A stretch of DNA of 64,000 bases from an uncultured Planctomycetota bacterium. Lineage in GTDB: Bacteria > Planctomycetota > Planctomycetia > Gemmatales > HRBIN36. A program made the position numbers and the translations under genes. Of this stretch, positions 7,720 to 15,837 are shown one piece after another. The notes beneath the pieces are model-generated. The model did no database searches and was not told the origin of the DNA. It saw nothing but the letters and a program-made list of their open reading frames with translations. Each line of letters begins with the position of its first letter. Position 1 is the stretch's first letter. The DNA lies in NCBI GenBank assembly GCA_937944855.1, contig CALFAY010000022.1:1-64000 (forward strand). Direction: 5' to 3'.

Positions 7720-10700
7720 TCACGGCCTGTCCGATGAGGACACTGCGGGCATCTTCTGCTCCAGCAGGAATGCCAGCAGATCGTAGAAATCCGGCTCGGG
7801 AATCTGCTCGATGAGATTGGCCGGCATGGGGGACAGGACCGAGGGTTTGCGTTCGGCCACGTCGGCGGCATCGACGCGGACTTCCTTGCCCTTGTCATCG
7901 GCGAGGACCAGGACCGCTCCTTCCTCCCGCAATACCAGTCCCTGGAGCAATTGCCCATCGGCCCGGAGAATCAGCGTCGAGCGGAAGGCCTGATCGACGT
8001 TGCGATTGGGGTCGATGATGTCCTCCAGGAGCCGATCCAGTCCGCGGATGCCGATGCCGTCGAGCTGCGGGCCGACCTTGGCTCCCTTTCCAGCCAGCGT
8101 GTGGCAATTGGCGCAATGCTGCTCGAAGACCTTCGCTCCCCGGGCCGCGTCCGCGGAGGCGCTGAGAAAACCTCGATGCCGACTACGCAGCAGGTCCGCG
8201 ATGCGTTGGTCGGCCGGCGGCAGCCCCTTGGTCAGTGCGGCCAGCCGCTCGTTGAGGCGGGGCGGATTGGCGTTGCGCAAGCGCCCCTCGACGGCCCGCT
8301 CCTGAAGCAGCCGCGCTGAGGCTTTCCCTTCAGCGATGGCTAGGAGCAGCGCTTCCGCCCCTTCACGACTGGCAGCCAAGCCGACCGCCAGCGCCACCTG
8401 AAGCCGGGCCGGCACCGTGGGCAGATGCTTGACCAGTTCCGCCCGGGCAGCCGGGGAGTTGATCCCCGCGAGGACATTGGCTGCTTTTTCCCGCAAGGAA
8501 ATGGCTTCGGAGCCGTCGGCGATCAGGCGGCCGAGAGGTTCGATCTGGCCGGCGGCGTCCAAAGCGATGAGGGCCTGCATGGCCGCGATGCGTCGGTCTT
8601 CATGTTGTTTGCGATCCTGGGAAATCTCCCGCAGTCGCGAAGCCGTGGACCCGATCCGCAGTTGCCCCGCCAAGTCCAACCCGGCCTGAAGCAGACCGGG
8701 ATCGGAAGCGGTCAGCAGACGGCTGACGACGGCTTCCGCCCAGGTACGGGTCTCCTCATCGAACCGCCCGCCCCGTTCCCGGGTGCCCTCGTGGAAGGAG
8801 CGAAGCAACATCTGCTGATGGCCCAGATCGTCAGGCCGGTCGCTGCGCACATGGGCTGTCAGCTTTTGCACCGTCTGTGGCTCGCCATAGCGGGCGATGT
8901 GGCGGACCTGGGCGTTCAGCGGCGTGCCTCGCAGCGCCTCGGATCCGAGACGATCCATGAGAAACGCCGCCGCTTGGGGAGCCGGCAGGCCGAGACACAC
9001 GTCGGCAACGCGCCGGATGCGGTCGTCGGACAGCTGAAGCGAGGCCAACGCCGACCAGTGACCGGCCGGGCGAAGCTGGTCGCGCAGGGCCATGCGAAGC
9101 GTGTGAATCAGTTGCGGATCATCGGCCGGCATTTCAGCCCAGGCATCGAGCAGCGGAATCAGATGCCGCGGCGCGGGATGTCGGCCGATGGCGTCGGCGG
9201 CGAAGCGGCGAACCATGCCATCGGAATCCTTCAGGGCGCTGATGAGCCTGGCATTCAGAGCCGCATCAAGGATGCGGCGTTCGGAGAGGATGCGGGCGGC
9301 AGCGGTACGGACCAGCGGCGAAGCGTCGTCCATCGCTTCCAACAACCGCCTGGCGTCCAGATTGCCAACTCGTTCCAGAATCCAGAGGGCCTGCTGCCTG
9401 CGCAGCGGCTCCTCGGAGTGTGACGCGGTCAGCACCAACGGCACAACGGCGGAACCGCGCTCCACGAGCTGATTCGCCGCTTTGGTCCGTACCGTCGGGT
9501 TGATGTGTCCCAGGGCCTCGATCAGTTCCTCGTCCCGGGCCTTGGTGAAATCGGCGATGGGTGAGCGGTACGGCGGAGTGTTCTCGCCCTTGTACACGAT
9601 CCGCCAGATGCGGCCGCGTTCCCGGTCGCGCCGCGGATGCGTCAGCGGCACCTCGTAATGGCCGATGATGCAGTTGTAGAAATCCGCCACATACAACGCT
9701 CCGTCCGGTCCCAGCACCAGATTCACGGGCCGGAACCAGGGGTCGTCGCTGACCAGAAAATCCTTTTGCTGAATGGCCCGGATCGTCGAACCGCTGCGTT
9801 CAGTGCGGTCGTGGTTGATGCGGTTGGTGACCGGATTGCCCAGAAAGATCGTGTCCTTGTATTCCGGCGGGAAGTGGCCTCCCTGATAGTACACGATGCC
9901 GGCGATGCCCGTGGAGCCGTGGTCGCTGGGGCAGATCTCCGGGGCGAACCCGAGGCCGTCGTGCGGTTTGCCGAAGCTCTGATAGTATCCGCCGCGCAGC
10001 AGCATCATGATCGGTCGGCTGTGGCAGTCGGCGGTGAAGATGTTGCCGAAAACGTCCATGCTCATGCCGAACGGGTTGACCTGTCCCCAGGTGTACTGCT
10101 CGATGCGGGAGCCGTCGGGCTTGAACCGGAAGGTGTTGCCCGAATGCATGGTGATCGAGGAACCGTCCCTGGCCCGCAAGTTCGACGTGTTGGCGAAGCC
10201 GTGGGTGGCATAGATCCATCCGTCCGGTCCCCAGGTTAGCGAACTGCACATGCCGTGGGTGTCAATGTAGCCGAAAGTGCCGTAGAGGACCTCGCGGACG
10301 TCGGCCTTGTCGTCGCCATCGGTGTCGAGCATCAGGTAGATGTTGGGGATGCTGTAAACGATGGCTCCGTTGCGGATGGGCAGAACGCCGATGGGAATGT
10401 TGAGGCCGTCGGCGAAGGTGGTGATCTTGTCCGCTTTGCCGTCGCCGTCGAGGTCTTCGAGGATTTTGACGGCATCGCGGCCCTTGCGCTCGGGCGGAGC
10501 GGGGAAGGGGTACTCGACCGATTCAGTGACCCAGAGTCGGCCGCGGTCGTCGAAGGCGAGATTCATCGGCTTGTGGATGTCGGGTTCGGCGGCAACCAGC
10601 TGGGCCTCGAAACCGGGCGGCAGGCGGAAGGCTTTGCGCTCCTCCTCGGGCGTCTTAGGGTCGGTAGGGGCGACGAGTCGGGGATCGTCCTGCGAACGGC

Positions 10701-10767
10701 CAAGGGGTGACAGAGCGCTGAAGCAAACGACGCTGCCGATCACGGCGGCCCAGAGCAGTCCTCTCAT
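7720..10767 (-). CDS. PVC-type membrane-bound dehydrogenase: propeller, HEAT and cytochrome c
   Basis: 1015 residues. The start at 10767 (MRGLLWAAVIG) is preferred because GGGAGGA precedes it and a signal peptide follows; the frame is open to 11016 but that part overlaps the kinase gene. Order of parts: signal peptide 1-27, beta-propeller with DLDGDGKAD/LDTDGDDKAD repeats (about 45-430), HEAT-like repeats (about 440-830), and a C-terminal class I cytochrome c with CANCH at 885-889. This is the large secreted PVC-type heme protein expanded in Planctomycetes, presumed to oxidise sugars or alcohols in the periplasm and pass electrons to the cytochrome; the substrate is unknown. No DUF1501/DUF1553 partners are nearby. 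Confidence 0.92.
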   Translation of the reverse strand: MRGLLWAAVIGSVVCFSALSPLGRSQDDPRLVAPTDPKTPEEERKAFRLPPGFEAQLVAAEPDIHKPMNLAFDDRGRLWVTESVEYPFPAPPERKGRDAVKILEDLDGDGKADKITTFADGLNIPIGVLPIRNGAIVYSIPNIYLMLDTDGDDKADVREVLYGTFGYIDTHGMCSSLTWGPDGWIYATHGFANTSNLRARDGSSITMHSGNTFRFKPDGSRIEQYTWGQVNPFGMSMDVFGNIFTADCHSRPIMMLLRGGYYQSFGKPHDGLGFAPEICPSDHGSTGIAGIVYYQGGHFPPEYKDTIFLGNPVTNRINHDRTERSGSTIRAIQQKDFLVSDDPWFRPVNLVLGPDGALYVADFYNCIIGHYEVPLTHPRRDRERGRIWRIVYKGENTPPYRSPIADFTKARDEELIEALGHINPTVRTKAANQLVERGSAVVPLVLTASHSEEPLRRQQALWILERVGNLDARRLLEAMDDASPLVRTAAARILSERRILDAALNARLISALKDSDGMVRRFAADAIGRHPAPRHLIPLLDAWAEMPADDPQLIHTLRMALRDQLRPAGHWSALASLQLSDDRIRRVADVCLGLPAPQAAAFLMDRLGSEALRGTPLNAQVRHIARYGEPQTVQKLTAHVRSDRPDDLGHQQMLLRSFHEGTRERGGRFDEETRTWAEAVVSRLLTASDPGLLQAGLDLAGQLRIGSTASRLREISQDRKQHEDRRIAAMQALIALDAAGQIEPLGRLIADGSEAISLREKAANVLAGINSPAARAELVKHLPTVPARLQVALAVGLAASREGAEALLLAIAEGKASARLLQERAVEGRLRNANPPRLNERLAALTKGLPPADQRIADLLRSRHRGFLSASADAARGAKVFEQHCANCHTLAGKGAKVGPQLDGIGIRGLDRLLEDIIDPNRNVDQAFRSTLILRADGQLLQGLVLREEGAVLVLADDKGKEVRVDAADVAERKPSVLSPMPANLIEQIPEPDFYDLLAFLLEQKMPAVSSSDRP

Positions 10768-10942
10768 CGAGTCCTCCCGCGATGCCGATTTGCACTTCGG
10801 GGCGACAGAGTGCATTGTGTCAAGGGCGGGGGCCGATGTCGAGGGAGCAGTACGGCCGCGTCTGGGTCGGCCCGCAGACTTCCGTTCCCGCCTTGGTGCT
10901 TGCGTTCGGCAGGAAAACACGACATAATTGTGTGTCGTAACC

Positions 10943-11785
10943 ATGTCACTTGATCCGTCACGGGAAAGCGTCGTGGACGGCACCGCGTCAAACGAAACTG
11001 TGTGCATGCCGCACATCCCGGGCTATGAGTTCATCGAACCGCTGGGGGAGGGAGGAACGGGCATCGTTTTCCGGGCGATGCGGCTGGCGGATGACGAACT
11101 GGTGGCTGTCAAAATCCTGCACCCAGCCCTGTCGGATCAGCGGTCGTGGGACCGCGAGAGCCGCCTCATGTCCGCAGTCAAGCACCGGAACCTCGTCGCC
11201 ATTCATGAAGCCGGCGAGGCGGATGGACGTCCTTATCTGGTCGTGGAGTACGTTCCGGGACCGAGCCTGAGAAAGTTCCTCACGCCCGGCTTTCCCTGGT
11301 CTCCGCAGGCCGCCTGGCTCCTGATCGACGCGGTCGCCGGGGCGCTCTCGGCCCTGCATTTCCACGGCATTCTCCATCTCGATCTCAAACCGGAAAACAT
11401 CCTTCTGAGGGGTGGGTCCGCCCACGGCGACGCGGTCAAACTGACGGATTTCGGTCTGGCCCGTGGACAGCATGAGGTCCAGAGTCTGGCCGCTCTGGAC
11501 GCCGTCCAGAGTTCCATGTGCTACAGTTCACCCGAGCAGCGCCACGGACTTCCTCTCGATGTGCGTAGCGATCTGTTCTCCCTGGCCGTGCTGACCTACG
11601 AGCTGCTGACCGGTCATCTGCCTGGTCGGGTTTACGTCCCGGTGCGGAAGCGGCAGCCGGAATTGGGACCGCACGTGGATCCGCTGCTCCAGGCAGCGTT
11701 AGCTCGTGATCCGGCGGAAAGACCGCCCAGCGTAGAGACCTTCCGCCGCGACCTCGCGGCAGCGTTGGCGGGAGGAGAGGCATGA
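10943..11785 (+). CDS. Ser/Thr protein kinase (Hanks type), catalytic domain only
   Basis: 280 residues from ATG 10943; upstream in-frame codons (TTG 10928) have no better signal. All core motifs are present: glycine loop GEGGTGIVFRA, catalytic VAVK lysine, HLDLKPENILL catalytic loop (Leu in place of the usual Arg), DFGLARG, SPEQ and DVRSDLFSLAV. There is no membrane helix or sensor domain, so it is a soluble minimal kinase. The non-RD catalytic loop suggests it may not need activation-loop phosphorylation. It overlaps the hybrid histidine kinase by ATGA at 11782-11785, which implies translational coupling and a joint signalling role. Divergent from the cytochrome gene. Confidence 0.93.
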   Translation: MSLDPSRESVVDGTASNETVCMPHIPGYEFIEPLGEGGTGIVFRAMRLADDELVAVKILHPALSDQRSWDRESRLMSAVKHRNLVAIHEAGEADGRPYLVVEYVPGPSLRKFLTPGFPWSPQAAWLLIDAVAGALSALHFHGILHLDLKPENILLRGGSAHGDAVKLTDFGLARGQHEVQSLAALDAVQSSMCYSSPEQRHGLPLDVRSDLFSLAVLTYELLTGHLPGRVYVPVRKRQPELGPHVDPLLQAALARDPAERPPSVETFRRDLAAALAGGEA

Positions 11786-14700
11786 AGATCGATCCCGCGG
11801 AATTAGCCCAGACTCTCTTCGAGGAAGCGGGAGATGCGCTCTTCCTCTTCGATCCGGACGAGGAGCGGGTGCTGGACGCCAACCCGATGGCCCAGCGGCT
11901 GACCGGCTGCACGCGGCAGGAGCTTCTGAAATACCCGATCACTTATCTGTTCCGCTCGGAAGCCCCGCAGGGGATGCAGCGGTTGCGGCACGCCTTCAAG
12001 CGCACCGGCGCCTTCCACTCCCAGGAAGGCTACCTGCTCAGACAGCCGCATGACGGCCGATGGATCCCCGTCAATCTCACCATCTCCCGCCTGCATGCCG
12101 AGCCGCGGACGGTCGGTCTGGTCACGGCCCGGGACGTGCGGGAGCAGCGGGAAACGTGGGAACAACTCCGAAAGACCGAGGCGGAACTCCGCCAGATCGT
12201 CAACTCGGTCAACTGCTATTTATGGGCAGCCGACATCCACCCCGACGGTCGCTGGGAAATGGTGTACATTTCCCCTAACGTCGAGAAGTTCACCGGCAAA
12301 CCTCCGTCTCATTTCTTCGGTCCGCAGCCGCAGCGCTGGCTGGAGATAGTCCATCCGGAAGATCTGCCACGGCTGCGCGAACATTGCCAGACGCAACTCG
12401 GCAGAAAAGCCCCGCATTGCGACGTCGAATACCGCGTGGTCCTGCCCGACGGCTCGATCCGTTGGCTGCACGACTCCGCGACGTTCCTCTACGAGCCAGA
12501 CGGCACCATCCGCATGAACGGTGTCGTCACCGATGTCACGCAACGCCGCCGCGCCGAACAGGAGAGCCGACGCCTGGCCGAGTACCTTCGGGCCATCATC
12601 GAAACCACGCCCGACTGCGTGAAACTGCTGGCCTGCGACGGCATCATCGTGGACATGAACTGCACAGGATTGAAGCTGATCGGTGTGGACGGCCTCGAAT
12701 CCGTGCGGGGACGGAAAGTAGAGGAGTTCGTTCTGCCCCAATACAGAGACCAGTGCCGCGATTTTGTTCGCCGTATCTGTCAGGGCGAGAAAGTCCAGGG
12801 GCGATACGAGATGTGCAGTGTCAGGGGCGAGCACCTCTGGATGGACTGCCGGGGTGTGCCGCTGCGAGTCGCGGAAGACGACAAGGCCCTGGCCTTGGTG
12901 ATCAGCACCGACATCACGGAACGCGTCCGTGCTGAAAAGGCACTTCAAGAAAGCGAAGAAAAATACCGGACCCTGGTGGAAACCACCGACGACATCATCT
13001 GGTCCGTGGACGCTGAGGGCGTATTCACCTTCCTCAACACCCAGGGCGTCCGCCGCATCCTCGGCTACGAACCCGAAGAGCTGATCGGCAAGCACTTCAG
13101 CTGCATTTTCCCTCCCGAGGAAGTCGCGAACCTGCAACGCATCTTCCTCAACGATCTCCGCAAGCTGGGACGCATTTCCGGTCTCGAATGCCAGGCGCGA
13201 GGCAAGGACGACCGACGTGTGGACATGAGCCTCAACGTCGTGGCCCTGTTCAATCCGCAAGGCAAGTACGCCGGGGCCTTGGGCACCTGCATCAACATCA
13301 CCACCCTGAAGAAGACCGAGGAGGACCTTCGCCGCAGCGTCGAGTCGCACCGGCGGTTGATCGAGAACAGTCTTGCAGGGTTTTTCCGCGCCACCCTGGA
13401 CGGCAAGCTGCTGGAGTGCAACGACGCCCTGGTCGAGATCCTTGGCGGCACTTCCCGGGAACAGGTGCTGGCGACGCCGATCTCGCACTTCATCCCGACT
13501 CCCGAAGACGAGCAACGAGCCGTCGAGGTCATGGAACTGATCCTGTCCCAGGGATTCGTCCGCAACTACGAGGCTCGGCGTCGCCGGTTTGACGGGCGCC
13601 TCATCTGGGTGCTGCACAACGTCGTGTGCGTCCACGATGACCAGGGCAATCCGATCGTCGAAGGCACGGTCATCGACATCACGGACCGCAAGCAGGCCGA
13701 GGAGGCCCTGGCGGAACAGGCGGCACAGTTCAGCCTGCAAGCCGAGGTCAGCGTCGCGCTGGGCTTGGCGGGCGACATCGCCACGGCCCTGCAACGCTGC
13801 GTCGAAGCGATCCAGAAGAACCTGCGGGTCGAGTCCGTGTGCCTGTGGATGTTGCGGGAACGCGAGCATGAACTGGAACTGAAAGCCCGTGCCGGCTCGC
13901 TGGCCTGCGGCTACCAAGGGCGAGCTTACCGGATCGGCGAAGGGCCGGTCGGCAAAGTCGCCGCCAGTCTCTTGCCCGAGATCTACGAGGAGTGTCCGCC
14001 CTCCATCTTCAGGGAACTGGCACCCGTCTCGGCGGACTATCCACGGCTCTCGTGGCTGGGCTACCCCCTGGTGATCGAGGACCGCCTGATCGGCGTGCTG
14101 GACTTGGTATCCGCCAAGCCTCCGACCAGCAGCCTCATCAACGTCCTCGAATCGGTAGCCGAGACCCTGGCCCAGTGGATCGACCGCAAGCGCGCCGAGG
14201 AAGCGCTGGTCGCCTCCGAGGCCAAATACCGCACCTTGGTTGATAGCCTGGAGCAATGCGTTTTTCTCAAGGACAAGCACCTGCGTTACCGGGCCGTGAA
14301 TCGGCAGACGTGCCGCGTCCTGAACTGTGCCGAAGACGAGGTGATCGGGAAGACCGACTTCGATCTTTTTCCCACGCAGGTTGCCGAGCGGCTCCGGCAG
14401 GATGATCTGCTGGTACTTCGGGAAGGACAACGCATCGAGCGGGAAGAGGAAATCCCGATCCAGGGCAGACGGCAGGTGGCCCGGGTCATCAAGACTCCGA
14501 TTCGCAATGTCCAGGGGGAGATCGAAGGCGTGCTCGGCATCAGCTGGGACGTCAGCGAGCAGCGGGCCTTGGAGGAAAAACTGCGGCAAGCCCAGAAAAT
14601 GGAAGCCATCGGCCGCTTGGCCGGCGGCATCGCTCACGACTTCAACAACCTGCTCCAGGGCATCCTCGGCAACATCTCGCTGGTGCTGTCCGGCTTGGCG

Positions 14701-15786
14701 GAGGACGATCCGAACCGCCCGCTGTTGCAGTCCGCCGACAAGGCGGCCACGCGGGCTTCGGAACTGGTCCGCAATCTTCTGAGCTTCTCGCGTCGCAGCG
14801 AACTGCACCTCGACTCGGTGTCACTCAACACGGTCATCGAGGAAACCCTGGAAATCCTGCGTCCTAAGCTGGCTTCCAACCTGCGGATCCACCTCGAGCT
14901 GGATCCGCAACTGGGCCGGGTGCGGGCCGATGCTTCCCAACTGGGACGGGTGGTCATGAACCTGTGCCTCAACGCCTGCGACGCCATGCCCAAGGGGGGT
15001 ACGCTCACCATCCGCACACGCAACGTCGAGGTTTCTCCTCGGGAGGCGCAGCAGTACGTCGGGGCCAAGGCGGGGTCGGCTGTGTGTCTCCAGGTGGCGG
15101 ACACCGGCATCGGCATGCCCAGCGACGTTCGCTCCCGCATCTTCGAGCCGTTTTTCACCACCAAGGAACCGGGCCGCGGCACCGGTTTGGGCCTGTCGAT
15201 GGTGCTCGGCATCGTGCAACAGCATCGCGGCTGGCTCGACTGCTGGAGCGAACCCGGCAAGGGCACCGTTTTCACCATCTGGCTGCCGCGTGACGACACT
15301 CCAGTCGTGGACGTTCCGCATCTGTCCCCGGCTGTTGCCGGCAACGCCCACAGCGGCGAAACCCTCTTGATCGTGGACGACGAACCCGTCGTCCGCATGT
15401 TGGCGCGAACCATTCTGCAACGGCTCGGGTACACCACCCTGGAGGCGGGCGATGGGCCGGAAGCAATCGCCCTGTTCCGCCGGGAGCACGCCCGCATCGC
15501 GCTGGTCATCCTCGATTACACCATGCCGGGCATGTCCGGCCAGGAGGTGCTGAAGGAACTCGTGCGCATCAACCCGCAGGTGCGCGTGCTCTTTTCCAGC
15601 GGCTACTCCGATACGCCGCCTGCTCTGCACGAAATCCGCAACGTTCTTGGCTTCCTGGGCAAGCCCTATCGTCCCGAGCAGCTCGGCAAGGCGGTTCGTC
15701 AGGCGTTGGACCAGACCCTTCCGGACGGCAGCCCGGACAGCGGCAATCGAAGGTCGCTCGCCTCGGCAGGTCCCCGCCGTTCCTGA
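11782..15786 (+). CDS. multi-PAS/GAF hybrid sensor histidine kinase with receiver domain
   Basis: 1334 residues, no membrane helices, so cytosolic sensing is likely. The N-terminus carries five consecutive PAS modules (about 5-125, 130-260, 265-380, 385-510, 520-640), then a GAF domain (about 645-800) and a further PAS (about 805-930). The dimerisation box GGIAHDFNN has His952, followed by an HATPase_c domain with N box, DTGIGM, GTGLGL and a final GKGTVF. The C-terminal receiver has DDEP and phospho-acceptor Asp1245 (VILDYTMPG) with Lys in GKPYRP. The AHDFNN H-box defines the subclass often paired with receivers in cis. It overlaps the Ser/Thr kinase gene and precedes the P-type ATPase by 51 bases. 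Confidence 0.94.
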   Translation: MKIDPAELAQTLFEEAGDALFLFDPDEERVLDANPMAQRLTGCTRQELLKYPITYLFRSEAPQGMQRLRHAFKRTGAFHSQEGYLLRQPHDGRWIPVNLTISRLHAEPRTVGLVTARDVREQRETWEQLRKTEAELRQIVNSVNCYLWAADIHPDGRWEMVYISPNVEKFTGKPPSHFFGPQPQRWLEIVHPEDLPRLREHCQTQLGRKAPHCDVEYRVVLPDGSIRWLHDSATFLYEPDGTIRMNGVVTDVTQRRRAEQESRRLAEYLRAIIETTPDCVKLLACDGIIVDMNCTGLKLIGVDGLESVRGRKVEEFVLPQYRDQCRDFVRRICQGEKVQGRYEMCSVRGEHLWMDCRGVPLRVAEDDKALALVISTDITERVRAEKALQESEEKYRTLVETTDDIIWSVDAEGVFTFLNTQGVRRILGYEPEELIGKHFSCIFPPEEVANLQRIFLNDLRKLGRISGLECQARGKDDRRVDMSLNVVALFNPQGKYAGALGTCINITTLKKTEEDLRRSVESHRRLIENSLAGFFRATLDGKLLECNDALVEILGGTSREQVLATPISHFIPTPEDEQRAVEVMELILSQGFVRNYEARRRRFDGRLIWVLHNVVCVHDDQGNPIVEGTVIDITDRKQAEEALAEQAAQFSLQAEVSVALGLAGDIATALQRCVEAIQKNLRVESVCLWMLREREHELELKARAGSLACGYQGRAYRIGEGPVGKVAASLLPEIYEECPPSIFRELAPVSADYPRLSWLGYPLVIEDRLIGVLDLVSAKPPTSSLINVLESVAETLAQWIDRKRAEEALVASEAKYRTLVDSLEQCVFLKDKHLRYRAVNRQTCRVLNCAEDEVIGKTDFDLFPTQVAERLRQDDLLVLREGQRIEREEEIPIQGRRQVARVIKTPIRNVQGEIEGVLGISWDVSEQRALEEKLRQAQKMEAIGRLAGGIAHDFNNLLQGILGNISLVLSGLAEDDPNRPLLQSADKAATRASELVRNLLSFSRRSELHLDSVSLNTVIEETLEILRPKLASNLRIHLELDPQLGRVRADASQLGRVVMNLCLNACDAMPKGGTLTIRTRNVEVSPREAQQYVGAKAGSAVCLQVADTGIGMPSDVRSRIFEPFFTTKEPGRGTGLGLSMVLGIVQQHRGWLDCWSEPGKGTVFTIWLPRDDTPVVDVPHLSPAVAGNAHSGETLLIVDDEPVVRMLARTILQRLGYTTLEAGDGPEAIALFRREHARIALVILDYTMPGMSGQEVLKELVRINPQVRVLFSSGYSDTPPALHEIRNVLGFLGKPYRPEQLGKAVRQALDQTLPDGSPDSGNRRSLASAGPRRS

Positions 15787-15837
15787 TGCCGTACCTATAA
15801 TGACTGGATCAGGCATGAGAGGCAGAGAAGGAACTGC

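Noticed and set aside
10768..11016. 83-codon N-terminal extension of the PVC cytochrome protein
   Set aside because: It overlaps the divergent kinase gene, lacks coding character, and the internal start at 10767 has both a ribosome binding site and a signal peptide.
12220..14808. 862-codon open frame on the minus strand
   Set aside because: It is the antisense shadow of the hybrid histidine kinase, which has complete PAS, HisKA and HATPase motifs on the plus strand; high GC keeps the opposite frame open.
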